A DNA stretch of 64,000 bases from assembly GCF_949628265.1 (NCBI RefSeq), contig NC_088788.1, positions 11,346,001 to 11,410,000 of the forward strand, given 5' to 3'. Position 1 is the first letter of the stretch. Every line of letters begins with the position of its first letter. Of the stretch, positions 39,713 to 52,454 are shown piece by piece. A program made the translations under genes and the position numbers. The stretch is from Cloeon dipterum. Taxonomy: Eukaryota > Arthropoda > Insecta > Ephemeroptera > Baetidae. A model generated the notes under the pieces. The model did no database searches. It was given only the letters and a program-made list of their open reading frames with translations, and was not told the origin of the DNA.

Positions 39713-40780
39713 TATTAACCTGTTTCTATTGAGATTTTGCAGCGATAAAAAATATTTTATTTATTTTACCTGCATACTTTTAATAGAAAAACACTATGCA
39801 GTGGTATAGGATCCTTTGAAATACTTTGGGGAAGTAAAATTTTGTGACGTAAAACGGGTCTATAGTGCTAACGGAGAACAGCTAAAAATTTTGTCTAAGA
39901 GATAAAAATATCAGTTATGAACGATCAAATGTAAAAGCTGTGAATGTGGATTAGCTAGAGAGAAAATCAAATGATTATTAATAATCGCTCATTATTTTAG
40001 GCATTTAAATAAAGCGTCTGATTAATCAAATTAAAACATTAAAGTACGTGAAATAAATTGCCAAAATGGCAATTTCGAATAATATTATTTTTGTTATTTT
40101 GCTATACACTTTATTATCCTAATTATGGTAGATTCAAATAAGAATATAATGGTAATATTAGTGAACCTCTAATACACAAATTAATTATTAAAATTATCAA
40201 ACGAAAGTATTTTGCTACACTGTGAAGATGTTGAAACACGCGAATATTGTATGGCTTATGGCAAACTGTAACTCACAATTATTTCATAATATAGCCTCTA
40301 GATATTTATGTGGGTTGAAAAGAGCATATTAGATTAAATTTCACTTTGAGCCACTTTCTTGATTCTGTGCCTTTGTAGCCTAGTATATAGGAAATTTTGT
40401 ATTATCATTAAAATCTGTTATTAAATAAAAATCGTATCAAATTATGATATTCACATGGTAGTCATATATTTTTATCATAATTGGTGATTTAAATTCATAT
40501 TTAAAATATGATAGCACTAAGTCTATATTTTTTTAGATAATTTGAATTTTCATTTCCCGTTATCCAAAAGTTAAACATATTTTTCACACCAAGGAATAAT
40601 AATATTTCTGTTATACAAAAATTAATAATATTTTTCTATACGCACATTACTTTACTCCCACTCCCTATGATATGATAGATTATTTAAAGAAATAAAGGAA
40701 TAATGATTGACAAGATAAAAAAAAGGTAGTTACAGACTTCCAGTTAGTTGTATTGCCTGCAGAGCGCACGCAGTGAGAGC
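39713..40780. other. AT-rich intergenic region
   Basis: Strongly AT-rich DNA between SNM1A and TRIR, without coding signal or a clear repeat. Confidence 0.5.
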
Positions 40781-40904
40781 CTACTCTGCAAGACACAAAG
40801 TCATCGCGCGGGTTTTACAGCAAAACTCGCCGGATATCGATCGTCGCGACCGTCATTTGTTTTTCTGTCGTATTTGAAGGCCGGCCATTTTAATCGGTCT
40901 TAAG

Positions 40905-41305
40905 GTAGGGTCCCTGTCCATTTTTCCCTTATTTTGCCTTATTACGGCGACACCCCCTCACATTTTGTGAGTACTCGCAAAATGCAAGTAATTGTTCTCG
41001 CGATATTGCACAAAACTTGCCAGTCGTGACAAAATTCCCCTGTGAAAACCGCTTTTCTTTAGTGCCCTTGGTCGGTGCGATCGATCAACCAAGGGTCAAC
41101 TGAAGTGTGGTTTCCATACGCTCAAACCCCCTGACTGAGTGCTCTATTTGGAAAGGATCTAGCATTTTTGAAAGGGTCCGAACCGTGCGAGAAGCAAAAT
41201 GTTATGTACCGATATGTAAAACGCTCGTGACGGACTTGCCTCTCACAATATTGCACCGAACTTGCCAGACAGAAAATTTACACGGCCAAGTTTGTTCTAT
41301 CATAG
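40905..41305 (+). promoter_or_regulatory. 5' untranslated intron of TRIR, downstream of a CG-rich promoter
   Basis: A donor CTTAAG|GTAGGG at 40905 and an acceptor ATCATAG at 41305 bracket an intron in the leader. The CG-rich segment 40,770-40,900 just upstream, including GGCCGGCCATTTTAATCGG, is the probable TATA-less promoter. The in-frame open stretch 41107-41328 upstream of the TRIR ATG lies mostly inside this intron and is not counted as coding. Confidence 0.5.
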
Positions 41306-41328
41306 GTGCGCACAAGTGTCACATCGGG

Positions 41329-41733
41329 ATGATGTCCTCGGACAAAGAGCAGCAGCAGGCCGCCCCTGGCAAGGCCGAAGATGAGAAGGATGGAGGAAAG
41401 AAGAACGTGTTCAAGAACGATGGCAGCTTTTTGGAAATGTTCAAGAAGATGCAAGAGGCCGCCAAAAAGGAACAGAAGCCAGAGGCCAAGCCGGAGGTAG
41501 CCGCCTCAAGCTCGCTGCTGGAGGAAAGCAAACCTCCGCCGGTTACAGTGGGCAAGCGGAGAGGAGGCCGAGTGCTGCCCACCGGACAAGTAAAAAAGCC
41601 CAAAAGCGAATCTGACGGCGCCCAGACGAGCAACCCTCCCAAGGACGCCTGGTCAGCGTACATGGCAGAGGTCAAGAAGTACCAAAGCTCCACCTGTGAA
41701 GAGGAGGGAAAAAACCGACCCCTTGTTAAATAG
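41329..41733 (+). CDS. TRIR: TRIR (C19orf43)-type telomerase RNA component interacting RNase
   Basis: A single coding exon of 134 residues. The N-terminal conserved block NDGSFLEMFKKMQE matches NDGSFLELFKRKMEE of human TRIR. The middle is low-complexity Pro/Ala/Lys. GKRRGGRVLPTGQVKK and the C-terminal DAWSAYMAEVKKYQSSTC and RPLVK end are close to the human protein. The ATG at 41329 is chosen because the family begins shortly before the NDGSFLE block. The human protein is reported as a nuclear RNase that acts on the telomerase RNA. Most insects lack telomerase of the canonical kind or have a highly diverged RNA, so the ancestral role may be broader. Its stop is only 236 bases before the COX6B ATG on the same strand. 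Confidence 0.92.
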   Translation: MMSSDKEQQQAAPGKAEDEKDGGKKNVFKNDGSFLEMFKKMQEAAKKEQKPEAKPEVAASSSLLEESKPPPVTVGKRRGGRVLPTGQVKKPKSESDGAQTSNPPKDAWSAYMAEVKKYQSSTCEEEGKNRPLVK

Positions 41734-41969
41734 TGCTCGCGAGAGAGGACAATTATTTATATATTATAACTGATTTTGATGTATTATTTTTCGTATTTTC
41801 ACAAGGCTAATAGCTGTTATGTTTTATTATGATTGCACCAATGATTATTTAAAAGTGCGGCGGACACTTAAAAAATGCTGGTCCTTTGGAATGCAACGAC
41901 TGACCCCAATTTCACGAAATAGTGACTGTTGACTTCGGCAAGTTGTTCATCTTTGACAAAATTGCAGAA

Positions 41970-42444
41970 ATGCCTACTGCTGTCATGTCCTCTACCAAGT
42001 TGGAGACTGCCCCCTTCGACCCTCGTTTCCCCAACACCAACCAGACCAGGTAATTGTCTTGTTTTGTAAAACCAATAATATTATTCTCCAATAATTATTA
42101 ACTTCAGAGTCCAAAATAATACGTCAAATATTTTTTTATGATGTTACTCGAAAAAATAAGATTAGTTTTTCTATTCTAGAAAATTATACTATTGGTCTTG
42201 TCTTACTTATTCCCAAATTATTTTATGGTTTAAATTGGAATTTTGTTACTGAACATAAATTTATTTTGCCTGCAGGTACTGCTACCAGAGCTATGTGGAT
42301 TTCCACCGCTGCAGGCGAGTGAAGGGTGAAGACTACGCCCCTTGTGAATACTTCAAGAAGGTGTACAGGAGCATGTGCCCTAACGCTTGGATTGAGAAGT
42401 GGGACACTCAGGTCGCCGAGGATCGTTTCCCTGGCCGATTGTAG
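41970..42444 (+). CDS. COX6B: Cytochrome c oxidase subunit 6B
   Basis: Two exons (41970-42049, 42276-42444) give 82 residues, or 77 from an in-frame second Met at 41985. The conserved APFDPRFPNTNQTR precedes the twin-cysteine fold. The first helix has C-x9-C (CYQSYVDFHRC), the second C-x10-C (CEYFKKVYRSMC). All four cysteines are present, as needed for MIA40-dependent import and disulphide bonding in the intermembrane space. The subunit bridges the two complex IV monomers facing cytochrome c. ATTAAA at 42523-42528 is the likeliest poly(A) signal. Its 3' end faces that of ATAD5. Confidence 0.97.
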
Positions 42445-42590
42445 AAAAAATAATCTTTCCCCATTTTTGGCTTAGTAAATCCAGAACGTTGTACATTAAT
42501 TAAAAGTTGGCAAAGATGAATAATTAAATGCAGATACTTTTCGTTTAAGAAAACCCAGGCTTTTTCTCTTCAAGTACCAACATATAGTTA

Positions 42591-42596
42591 TTTATT
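42591..42596 (-). terminator. Poly(A) signal of ATAD5
   Basis: AATAAA on the minus strand (TTTATT on plus), about 31 bases past the ATAD5 stop at 42627. Confidence 0.6.
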
Positions 42597-42626
42597 GCAT
42601 TTATGAGAACAGAAAAAGGCACAGCA

Positions 42627-45600
42627 TTACTTTGTCAACACAAACGGAAGCGCCTCCAGGACAAATTGGTCAGGCTGCATTCCTATGCTTTGCAAGCAGT
42701 TAATCGCACTTCTTCTGGAAGACCTGGCAGAGCTCTGCTCGCTCCTTCCTAGCTCTCGTAATATGGGCAAATAGTCCAACGACACTTCTTGGAGAACAAT
42801 CGGTTTGTTGAGTTGCTCCGTTAAACTCTTGCGCACAGTCTCGTGAGATTTGTACCACCTGGTTTGAAAGTCACAATAAGTTGTTTGTTAAAATTTGATT
42901 TAAATCCTTACTTCTGATTAGATTCCCAATGTTCTGTTCCAAGATTGGTGACTTGGTAGTGCTTCAAAGCTTTAGTAGCGATGACATGTTGCACCTGAGG
43001 TCCCACACCATTTGGCACAGCTTCCATTCCTTGCCGATCACTCAACCCCGGCAAAATTTTGCTTTTCATATGTCCACATCCTATGCCCTGAAATAAAAAA
43101 TCTTTGCGATAAATAAACCCACGAAAATGTCGAGTTTTACCTGTAATGTATCCAGAACGGCCACACAGTCAGCAAAACGAGACATCTTTTCCAAGTCGGA
43201 AATGGAGGCAGTGACCTTGTCAACGTCAACATTATCCTCGACACTGCCTTCAGAGTCAATCCTTGGTTTTCTCTTAGCTGTCTTCAACCTGCGCCTGCTC
43301 TTGAACAGAGTGTTGTCAGAGTCGGAGTCACACCATGAATCGTTCAGCTTTTTAGGACTGTCCTCTGCGTGACTATCCTCCAAGTCATTTTCAGATCTGA
43401 TTAAAAAAAAATTAGTAAAACAGTCAAAAGATTTTAGTTGTCAATCCTCACATGATGAATGGTTTTGGTTTTGTCTGCATGCGCAGAATCAATTCCTCAA
43501 AGTCCAAAGGGAATTTGAGGCTGTCTTCCACAGTCTTTGGAAAGCCGCCTGAGAGGGAAAGTAATTGAGCAGAGTGAAGAGAAGACCGGAGATCGCCCCC
43601 ATTGTTAACTAGGAGAGTTTTGATGAACTCTCTGTCAGCAGGAATGCCTTCAAGATCACAGATGTCTTCAAGAATATCAGCTGAAAAATAAAACAGTTAA
43701 TTTCCCTTTATCAAAGAGGACACTCAAGTGTTCAAATGAAAATCAGTCATTTTTTTCTCATTGCTAAGAGCCATCAACTTATTTCCGCTAACCTATTACA
43801 TTTAATTTTAAACGGAAAAATAAATTCACGCTCTTGGCAGCAAAGAAATACCATGCCTGGTCCTGGTTTTAATTTGAACAACTTAATTTTCCCTTTAAGA
43901 CCATACTATATTAATATTACCTGATTTGTTGATAGGCACTTTATCAAACCCAAATGGGGTATGGTGCTGTCTGTTCAGAACCACAGAGCAGTTTTGGTCA
44001 TTGCTGATCAACACAATAGGACGTTTTGAGTTCTCAGAAAGCGTATTCAGAGCCGTTAAGAAACCTTCGTCTTGTTCTTCAAACACAACATCAACCTACA
44101 TCTTGAAATGAGTATGGCATATAATAATAAGTTTTAGGTTACATACATCCTCCACTAGAATGAGAGACAGTGACTGGTTGCTTTGCTGTTGCGAATTGGA
44201 AGCGTGGCCACCTTGCCCTAAACACAAGAAGGTTATAACTTTTGAGTCTCAAATTAAATGATTAAAACCTTTTCCGAAAAATGATGCAATAGATTCTTGA
44301 TCGACAGCTCCGCTTCGGACTTGATGAGATTGTGTAGCTTCTCTCAATTTGGACAGAATTCGCTTTCCACTACGCTTTGATGACGCGTTTACTTCCAAAA
44401 CCTGTGTGATTCAGTCAGAATTTTCAAGAGTTAAATTTGTAGGGGAGAGGTACCTTAAATCCTAATTCCTCAGCAATGGCATACACTGCGGCAGTTTTTC
44501 CTGAACCGCTTGGCCCAACCAAGAGGACAGTGTTTGAGGGTTTCTTCTTTTTCTTCCTCTTGTCAGCGTTGGAACCTTCATCGTCGTCTGACACAATGAA
44601 ATCATCCAAACTATCCAAATCAGAGCCTATAAAACACAACGTTATTTAAGAATACTTTGTATTTTTAATTGAATTTACCTGAGTCAGGAGCAACATCTTT
44701 GGTGCCTTTATTTTCCGTCCAGCGTTCCAGCCAACTGCGCAGTCTATGAACAGTGCTTTCATTTCCAGCAACAGAGACAGAAAGCTTTGGTTTGTACTTT
44801 TCGCACCAAGACTCGACAGGTCCCGCGCTAGCCTTTTTCTTCGCAGGTTTCAACGTGTTGAAAGCGTTTGCTTTGCTAATGGGTCCGAGATCAAAGGATG
44901 AGGGCACAATGTTTTCCACATTGCCGTGTGACATGCGATCTAAAAGTTGCTTGATCGATTCATCGGTATCAGAAAACACGGAGATGTGTTCTCCGACATG
45001 GCTGATTGAAGGGAAGAGAGCAGCTGTTGGCGCTTCAGGATCCTCATCAGCACTGAAAAATGAGTGCATGGCTTGAGAAATAACAGAATTAACATAATAT
45101 CTTTTTGGGAAAACCAATATCAGTTCACACACAAGGAAATTTATTTTACAACGAAAAGAGCATCTCTTTAATTTCAAAAAATAAATAATGCTCACAATCC
45201 AATGGTGTGCTCCGTGGGTGCAGCTCTGATTTGTGGTAATGGGGCATGTTGGAAAATTTTCTTTGACGCAGTGGCAGCTGCAGCTTTGCGGTTCCTGGGT
45301 AGGAAAATAGGGGCTAACTCTGCAATTAAGAAATAAAAATTAAGGAAAAAATCTAACACGGTGTGTGAATTTGCTTACTTCCTCCAGCTCCCCAGCCGTT
45401 GGTCTTGTTTATTTGCCTCTTGACAGGGATTTCGATCTCAATTTCAGAATCTGCAATGTTTTATGGAATTAAATTTCTTATTATAAAAAAGCTGTTAAGT
45501 TGATAGTTGTTGACTCTGTCAGAGATCAAAGTGCTCAAGGCATTGTGCGCACAAACAGCAATAATTTTAATAAAATCACAGCGTTCGGCAAGCACTACTT

Positions 45601-47264
45601 TTGCTTCTCAAATTCATCATGCAGATCAATATTGATGTGTGCTCAAGACAGGAAATATACATATTATGTAGTACTGCACTTTGTTTCTTCAGCTTTCGAT
45701 CGGATTTGAAATAGTAAAATTCTACTTTATTCTGTAAAAAAATCAGTGTAAAAAATAAATTATAATATAATATTCGTTATGTTATTCTGAACTCAAATAA
45801 TAACTTTGACTTTGACAAATTTTACAATTTTTCCTGTCTCTGCTCAAATGGATGATGAGTATTAAAAAAAATTTTCTCACCTGAATCATCACTATCAGAT
45901 GAACTGCTGTGGCAGGAGGCTTCACTAATGGACTTGACTGGACTCAAAAGCTTCACTCTGAGCTGGAACGGCTTCTTGTTCTTGTTCTTCTTCACCTTCA
46001 TTGGACTTGGTTTCTTTGGTGATTCCAATGTTCCTTCTGCAGACTCGTAGGTGACCTCAAGTACCTCAATGGACTCCTGCTCCCGAGGACTCGTCGATCG
46101 GACCGCTCGGCCACGTGGGCCCATCGAACGCCGTTTTTGACTGTCGACAGGTTCAGGGTGCACGTCTGCTTGAATGGTCTGCACTTTCGGCGCTTCCATA
46201 GCCTTGGCTGCTCTCTTCAAAGCCTCATCTTTGGAGATGGGGGTGAAGTATCCAAAAATTGACCTTTTCGCCACTTTAGCAACAATATCAGGCGTGGCTG
46301 GCTTCGTCTCCTCGTCGCTACTTGTGGTTTTTCTTTTGCGCTTCGAGCTTTTCTTCGAGATGGACTGCTCTTCTTTCGCATCCTTTACTTCAGATTGCAT
46401 TTGTGGCGCAGGTTGCTTGGGCTCCACAGTCTCTTCAACACCCTCTTGAGCATCAACTTCCATGGCTTCTGCTGCATCAGATTTATTTTTCTCTACGGCT
46501 TTCTTCTTCTTATCAGTCACTTTAGGCACAGGACTGTTTTCCACTTCCTCATCGTCACTGCTGATGATTTTCTTTCTTTTCCCGGACTTGTTTTTTCTTG
46601 ATTTTAAGGCTGCAACTTCTGATGTCTTTTTCGCTTGTCTCTTGCTCCGGGTTTTGCTTTTGCCGGATGATTTCGATACAGAACTTTCAAACAAATCATC
46701 ACTATCATCATCTAATAATAGTTTAGGCGTTTCTTTCGTCCGCCTTGATTTTCTTCCATTTTCAGTGGCACTTTCATTTTTGGCATCTTTGTCATTTTCA
46801 CTAACAAGTTTTTCTCCCTCTTCAGGTTTGGTCTTTTTTGCACTTTTGAGCGAAAAATTCAGCCTTTTCTTCTCATCCTCGCCTACAGGTGATTTCTTCT
46901 TCTTCTGGCTCATGAGCAACTGGAATGCATTTGGTTTCGAAGATGGAGGTGTAATATTCTCGACCGACTGCGAATCCTTCTGCGGCTCAACCTGCTGTGA
47001 AGGCTGCCCATTTTCACCGAAATCAGATTTTTTGGCGTCTCCTTCATTTGTGTTCACGGTTTTCTCGATTTCACCATTTATCGAGCCCCCAGGCTTCTTG
47101 GACTTAGCTTTCCTTCTCTTCGCTGCCTTCACATTGGAAATCACCTGTCTGGACGAGTCCGAATCCTGCTTGGTATTTTCACTCACATCTTGCAGCGGCT
47201 CCTTAGGTAAATCGGCCTTCCTGCTCACAATACTTGGACTGAAATAGTGCTCCAGGCTATACAT
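42627..47264 (-). CDS. ATAD5: ATAD5/Elg1 PCNA-unloading AAA+ ATPase
   Basis: Twelve exons (47264-45881, 45450-45379, 45319-45196, 45052-44679, 44626-44454, 44401-44269, 44217-44147, 44095-43921, 43680-43452, 43396-43141, 43087-42912, 42858-42627) join in phase to 1,132 residues. The first exon encodes a 461-residue disordered Lys/Ser/Glu-rich region. The ATPase begins near WCEKYKPK, has Walker A GPSGSGKTAA, then LEVNASSKRSGKRILSKL and EATQSHQV, which is diagnostic for ATAD5. The Walker B segment is LILVEDVDVVFEEQ. Sensor 1 is LISND. The C-terminal helical region ends VLEALPFVLTK. It forms an RFC-like complex with RFC2-5 that removes PCNA after replication. Two YF-type motifs occur: SLEHYF at residues 3-8 and SIFGYFTP around residue 335. 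Both may contact PCNA. Confidence 0.96.
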
Positions 47265-48635
47265 TTTGGATGACTTGAAATGCTTCGCGGAGGTCTCGCG
47301 TTAGTCACCTAAATCCGAGGCATGAGAGTGCGTTTCGACCTGAAACCATGCATTAAACGGATTATTAAAGAGTCAAATTTAATTTTATTACGTCAAAGTT
47401 GGACAGTCCAATGAATAAAATCAGAAATTTGAGAAAAATTCAGTGTGTAAATACTTTTCATCCAGCTACGTGCTGCGCTGTGCATGTGCTGCGTGGTTCG
47501 TGCTGTCGGCCATTAACCAATCTGGCGTCTGGTCTGGCGTTTGGCGGGACAGGAGGTGCTGCTGATACGAGTCAAAACGAGTGGCGGCGAGCCAATGAGC
47601 GTCAAGCACTATAAAACGCGGGATAGTTAAAAACAAGAAATTTATTCAAGGTCAATCACCGCACCCGCTTAACTCTCCTAATAATAATTATTATCTCAAG
47701 AACGTTTGACTCTTGTGTGATTTGGGGCTTCATTATCTATTTAATTTAACATAAAATTAAGAATAAAAGAGCACTAATAGACAGGTTTGCTTACAAGGCT
47801 TGGGATAAGCCAAATACTGCAATAAAAATAAGTGCTCCGCAACTTAGTGTTAGTTTGATCTCCTTGAACAAATTCAATTTTTTACTTTTAACTTCCTGAC
47901 CGTTTAAGCAAATGGAAAATTTCCTCATCCAATTTTGGAATTTCCTCCAATTTGTTCAAACTAAGATTTGGCAGGGATATTTTAAAAGCCTTCTGTAAAT
48001 AATTTAGCTATCATTTTTATATTTTGCCAAAGTGAAATATTAAAAATAATAATAGGGAACATTTTCTAATAAGGAATAAGACAATTTATTTGGTGATAAT
48101 TGTAACCTTTTTTAATATTGAACTGTTTTACAACATATTCCACACATAATGTTTGAATTAAAAGTCTGGTATTTTCATCAAGTTATTTTTCTCAATTCGA
48201 AGAGATAATATTTTGAATTTTTTTAGTCATGCCACTTTACACGATTTTTTGATGTTTCTTTGAAAAATACTGAAATCAAGATACAGCCAACTCATTTTGT
48301 TAAATAAAGACAATAAATCATCATTCTGTTGCGTCGCTATTTCGTTTCACAGTAAATCTGGCCATTGATCTTCATCACATTAAATAGAATTAAACAATCG
48401 ATATTCCAGATAAAGAAAAAAGACAAAGGAATGCAAAGTTTAGTGTGATTATTTTGACTATTTGTGTCGCAACTGACAATAGAGGGAGGAACCGCAAAAC
48501 CCATAATTTGCGAGTCCTCGCCGCTGTACAAATGGACATAAGGCTTTGTTTGCTTGAGCCTGTCATTTTTAGGCAGTTCCAGATTCAAAGCAAATTACAT
48601 CAGATAAATCCAGAATCAAAATGTGGGGGGACTTT

Positions 48636-48655
48636 GGAGGAGGAGGAGGAGGAGG
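48636..48655. repeat. GGA trinucleotide run
   Basis: About six GGA units, followed by further purine-rich AGGA/GGGGG sequence to 48,703. Confidence 0.8.
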
Positions 48656-49458
48656 AAAAAAACAACAGGAAAAGGAGGAGACGGGGGGCGGGAGGAGATT
48701 CGGGTATTTTCATAACACAGCGCAAAAATCATAATCGACTTCAAACGTATTACATAAATTTTAGCGACAAGAAGGAAAAATGTCATGGTACCGTTGGTTG
48801 CAAATTTTAAACTCTCATTTCACAACATCTTGTTTGCTTAAGCTGACTAGATTGGAGCGCAGCTTGATTATTGATTTCTTGTAACTCTGCTTGATATTAC
48901 TGATTGTGTACAATGCACTCTCGTTAACCCTACTTATCCCCAAGTAATTATTTTTATTTCATAGACCCGATTCTTGAATGCCGCGATTTCCGAGGTGAGA
49001 GATAATTAAGAAGTATTTCATAGAAAAAGAACCAGGCTCGACTCGCCCGTGCGCACTTAACAACAAAAAACTCGATTCGCGATTTCATCATTTGAAGCGA
49101 TTTTTAAGTAAAGAAAGACTGATCACATTCCGTTTTTAGTTTCCATTAGACAGGAGGTGAAATTATTATTTTTGTGTCTCTTTTTTGTACTGTCAAGGCA
49201 TAACTGTTCAATTTTTAATTTCACTGCATTATGCGCTGAAAAATATTCACTTTTTTACACACTTACACACATGCCGTGAGTAAATTGTTCTCATTCAATT
49301 GAGTTGGCATCAAGGCTTACTAAGTAGTCTTTGTAATGTGTCAAAGGGTTCTCCACTCACCGAATGCAATAGAGAAGTTCTGCAATTAATTAGATACACT
49401 ATCTCAATATTTGACTGGAGGCGATTTCATTTCACGATTTGTGTTTTCAAAAATCAAC

Positions 49459-49627
49459 TTATAACGTTGTATCGATTGATTGGCATTTTACGAAATTGAC
49501 ACGCGATTTATTCAAAACAGAAGAATAATTTATTTTAATTATCGCCATTGCTTACACAGTGTGGCTTGTCATGAATAATTTTCGTGTCAAGTTCGTAAAA
49601 TGCCAATCAGTCGATACAACGTTATAA
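49459..49627. repeat. Inverted repeat with 45-bp arms (hairpin)
   Basis: The left arm 49459-49503 and right arm 49583-49627 are reverse complements at 43 of 45 positions, separated by a 79-base AT-rich loop. The arms contain ATAACGTTGTATCGA and TGATTGGCATTTTACGAA. Candidates are a foldback/MITE remnant or a small-RNA hairpin precursor. Confidence 0.9.
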
Positions 49628-50324
49628 ACTATTCGAAATAAGCATTTAAACTCTTAACTAGGTTCCGTCTGTCTGTCTCTCTCTCTAGCGAAACAAAAGA
49701 CAAAATAAAATCAATATAAATACACTCTCGGACAAAATTAATAATTCTCGTGAATGATTTCTTTGCATGAAGATTAGCAACATGAGGGCAATTCCACTGG
49801 CTAGTCGCTTGGCGACTCGTCTCGATTTTTCGCTTTAATTATTATCATTTATCATCAAGTAAAACACAACAACACATAATATTGGCGCGCCTTTTCTTCA
49901 TCATTTTGCAATATTTCTTTGCTTCTACTTTAGTCTATGGAAATAAATAATAATTTAGTCAGAACCAACTTGTTATTATAAAATAAACATTCTTTTTTAA
50001 GGGTTTCACAAACTGTTTCGTCGTTAGCACTTTCCCGTATTATTTTTTTTCGTCAACTGCTTATGTTTTAAATTATCATCGATTGCACTATTTTCCGCGT
50101 GCGTGTTTCTTCGCTTTCAATTTGTTAACGACAAAAGTTGTTGTTCTCTTTGTTTAAAGCTTTGTTATCAGTCTTGTACAAAATATTTCAAAAGTCCACT
50201 GCGTATTCGGGATTTGAAGTTTACAACTAGGCATTTCAACGAAATAAGAAAGAAGTCGAAAGCAAAATCAAAATGCTTGCTCCGTGACTCGCTTGGAAAA
50301 GTTATTATAGCTCTGCATAGTAGA

Positions 50325-50347
50325 GAGGAGGAGGAGGAGGAGGAGGA
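50325..50347. repeat. GGA trinucleotide run
   Basis: About seven GGA units in an otherwise AT-rich non-coding region. Confidence 0.8.
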
Positions 50348-52454
50348 TCAATAAGAAAAATCTACATTAATGCAAACAAATAAATACCGAGTTGGCGTTG
50401 TTTCCTGCGTGTGTTGTCACACGAAGAAAATATCACTAGACCAGGTAATAATAAGAGAAAAACGACCGTAAAAAGGGACGATAGTTAATTAATCAAAAAA
50501 CAATCACTACAATCAAACAGTTCGATGTACCCTTTTATGAATGAATGTCTTAATATCACAAGTTGTTTTCTTTGATTATAAAGAAGAGGCTTCGCTTAAA
50601 AATTCCTTGCTCGAAAACCTATCATAGTGTTTGTAGCGGAACGATGAATTTCACTTCAGTGTAATCGATTTTAGCTCGTTGGCTCGCTTGCGACGAACAA
50701 ACAACACCCTGCTTCGAAACAAGGAGCAAAAGAAAGGTGGCGAAAAAACACATCATCGCGTGTTTATCGTTTTTATCATAGTGTAACCCGGAGCCAGCCG
50801 GGAGCGGATAGCCAGTCTCTCAGATCATTGAATAGGTATCACAGCTAAGAAAACCATTCGTGAAGAGGCTAAAAACGCGTTGCTGCTCATGTGGCTCACT
50901 TTTTGCGGTTGTTGAGCGTGTGATCGTGTACTCTCAAAAATGATCGGTCGCCGCCGCTGCTTTCAGTCTCGGTCGAAGCGGATCCGCCAAGTCGGAAGTG
51001 CGACGGTGGCCGTGTATTATTTTATAAAACTATTTTTATTTTTAATTAAATCAACAGCATCTTGCATTGAAGTCGGAACGGACGCTTCCCGGTCTGCTTG
51101 CTACTTGAATTCTCATGTTTTATCTCGATTATCAATATTTTACACACATCATGCGTCCAAGTGAGCTCGGCGGCTCAATGCCGAAGAGAAATCATCGAAA
51201 ATGGCGGAGATCAAAACGTGTGCGCAGCGATTGAATGATATTCAATTAATAATTATAATTAACAAGGCTTTTCGCCGATGAGAGTAGTTTGGCAGCGTTT
51301 CGTATTGTTTCGTTCTGCATATCGACTATTTAACGTTACTGCAATATTTCTGGGCGCGGAACAAATCATCATTGTTTGTTTCTTTTTAAGTTTAGTACAT
51401 TAACTGTTGGTTTCATCAAGCCTTAATTGCCTGCATAGGTCACTGCTGCTGCAATTATTCCTCAACTACAGCCCCATGTGTGTGCTATTCGCCGGTCTCA
51501 GTCAATGAAAACTACGACACTCGTTTAGTACTTGGCACCCCCTCATGTTAAGTGGATGTGTATTCTCACACTGAAAAAAGTACACCAAAATGCATTGCGC
51601 AGTGTCTAGGTAGAAACTGGTTTTCGGCGTGTTTGAAAACTGTTAACTCAACCGAATCATATTTGTCATATCATATTCATACTGGAGAGAATCTTGTTGG
51701 TCTGAAATCGTTTGCCCCCAACGGGTTGTCTTATCAGCCACCTACTTGTAAAATTCCCCATTCTCAGATAGCATTCGTACAAAATCTCGAGTTATATTCT
51801 TATTTAGGATACCATGAAATATACTTTCATATTATTAAGCTCAGCGCAGATCCACTTGCAAGATTTCAAATGGGCGGAAGGTTATCTTTTGTTTGGAAAT
51901 GGCCCCGTGCGCAAAGAGATCGTCGCTTTCAGCTTCAACTTAAATAATTCTTCTCTTGGGGAAGAATGCAAAATTTCCTAGACATATTACATCATTACGG
52001 AGGAACAACAAACAGTGTGTGTTTTCTTTTCAATTACAGCAGATGTCCAATGACAACAAATGTGATTTGCCTTATGTGTATAAAAACCTTAGCTCATAAA
52101 ATGACGAAGAAATAAATTATGTGATTGAGTGACATTGAGTGGTCATGACTTATCGTCTCGATCTAACTTTTGACAAAAACAAATTGATAGAACAATTATT
52201 TATACGAGATGACTATTACATAATCTGGTATAGTTTTTTCATTCTTTTATCGTGTTAATGAGCATGCTAGTAGCACTGCTAGAGAATGTGGATTTAAATC
52301 TATCAAATTATGGAAAGGGATCGACCATGTGGCCAGTGATTCCCCTTCTTCTCAAAGCTTTAAGTCATTGAAACGCTATTAATAAAAGCGTACTACATCT
52401 ACCAAGCACAATACTTATGTTAATGTATTTGTAATATTATTAAAGTTACGATAA

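Noticed and set aside
41107-41328. N-terminal extension of TRIR
   Set aside because: The open stretch upstream of the ATG shows no family similarity and mostly lies inside a leader intron bounded by GTAGGG and ATCATAG.
46462-47247. 261-codon plus-strand ORF
   Set aside because: Antisense shadow of the Lys/Ser-rich first exon of ATAD5.
51552-51947. 131-codon plus-strand ORF
   Set aside because: It begins with a non-ATG codon, has no homology, splice or promoter support, and its length is possible by chance in this gene-free stretch.
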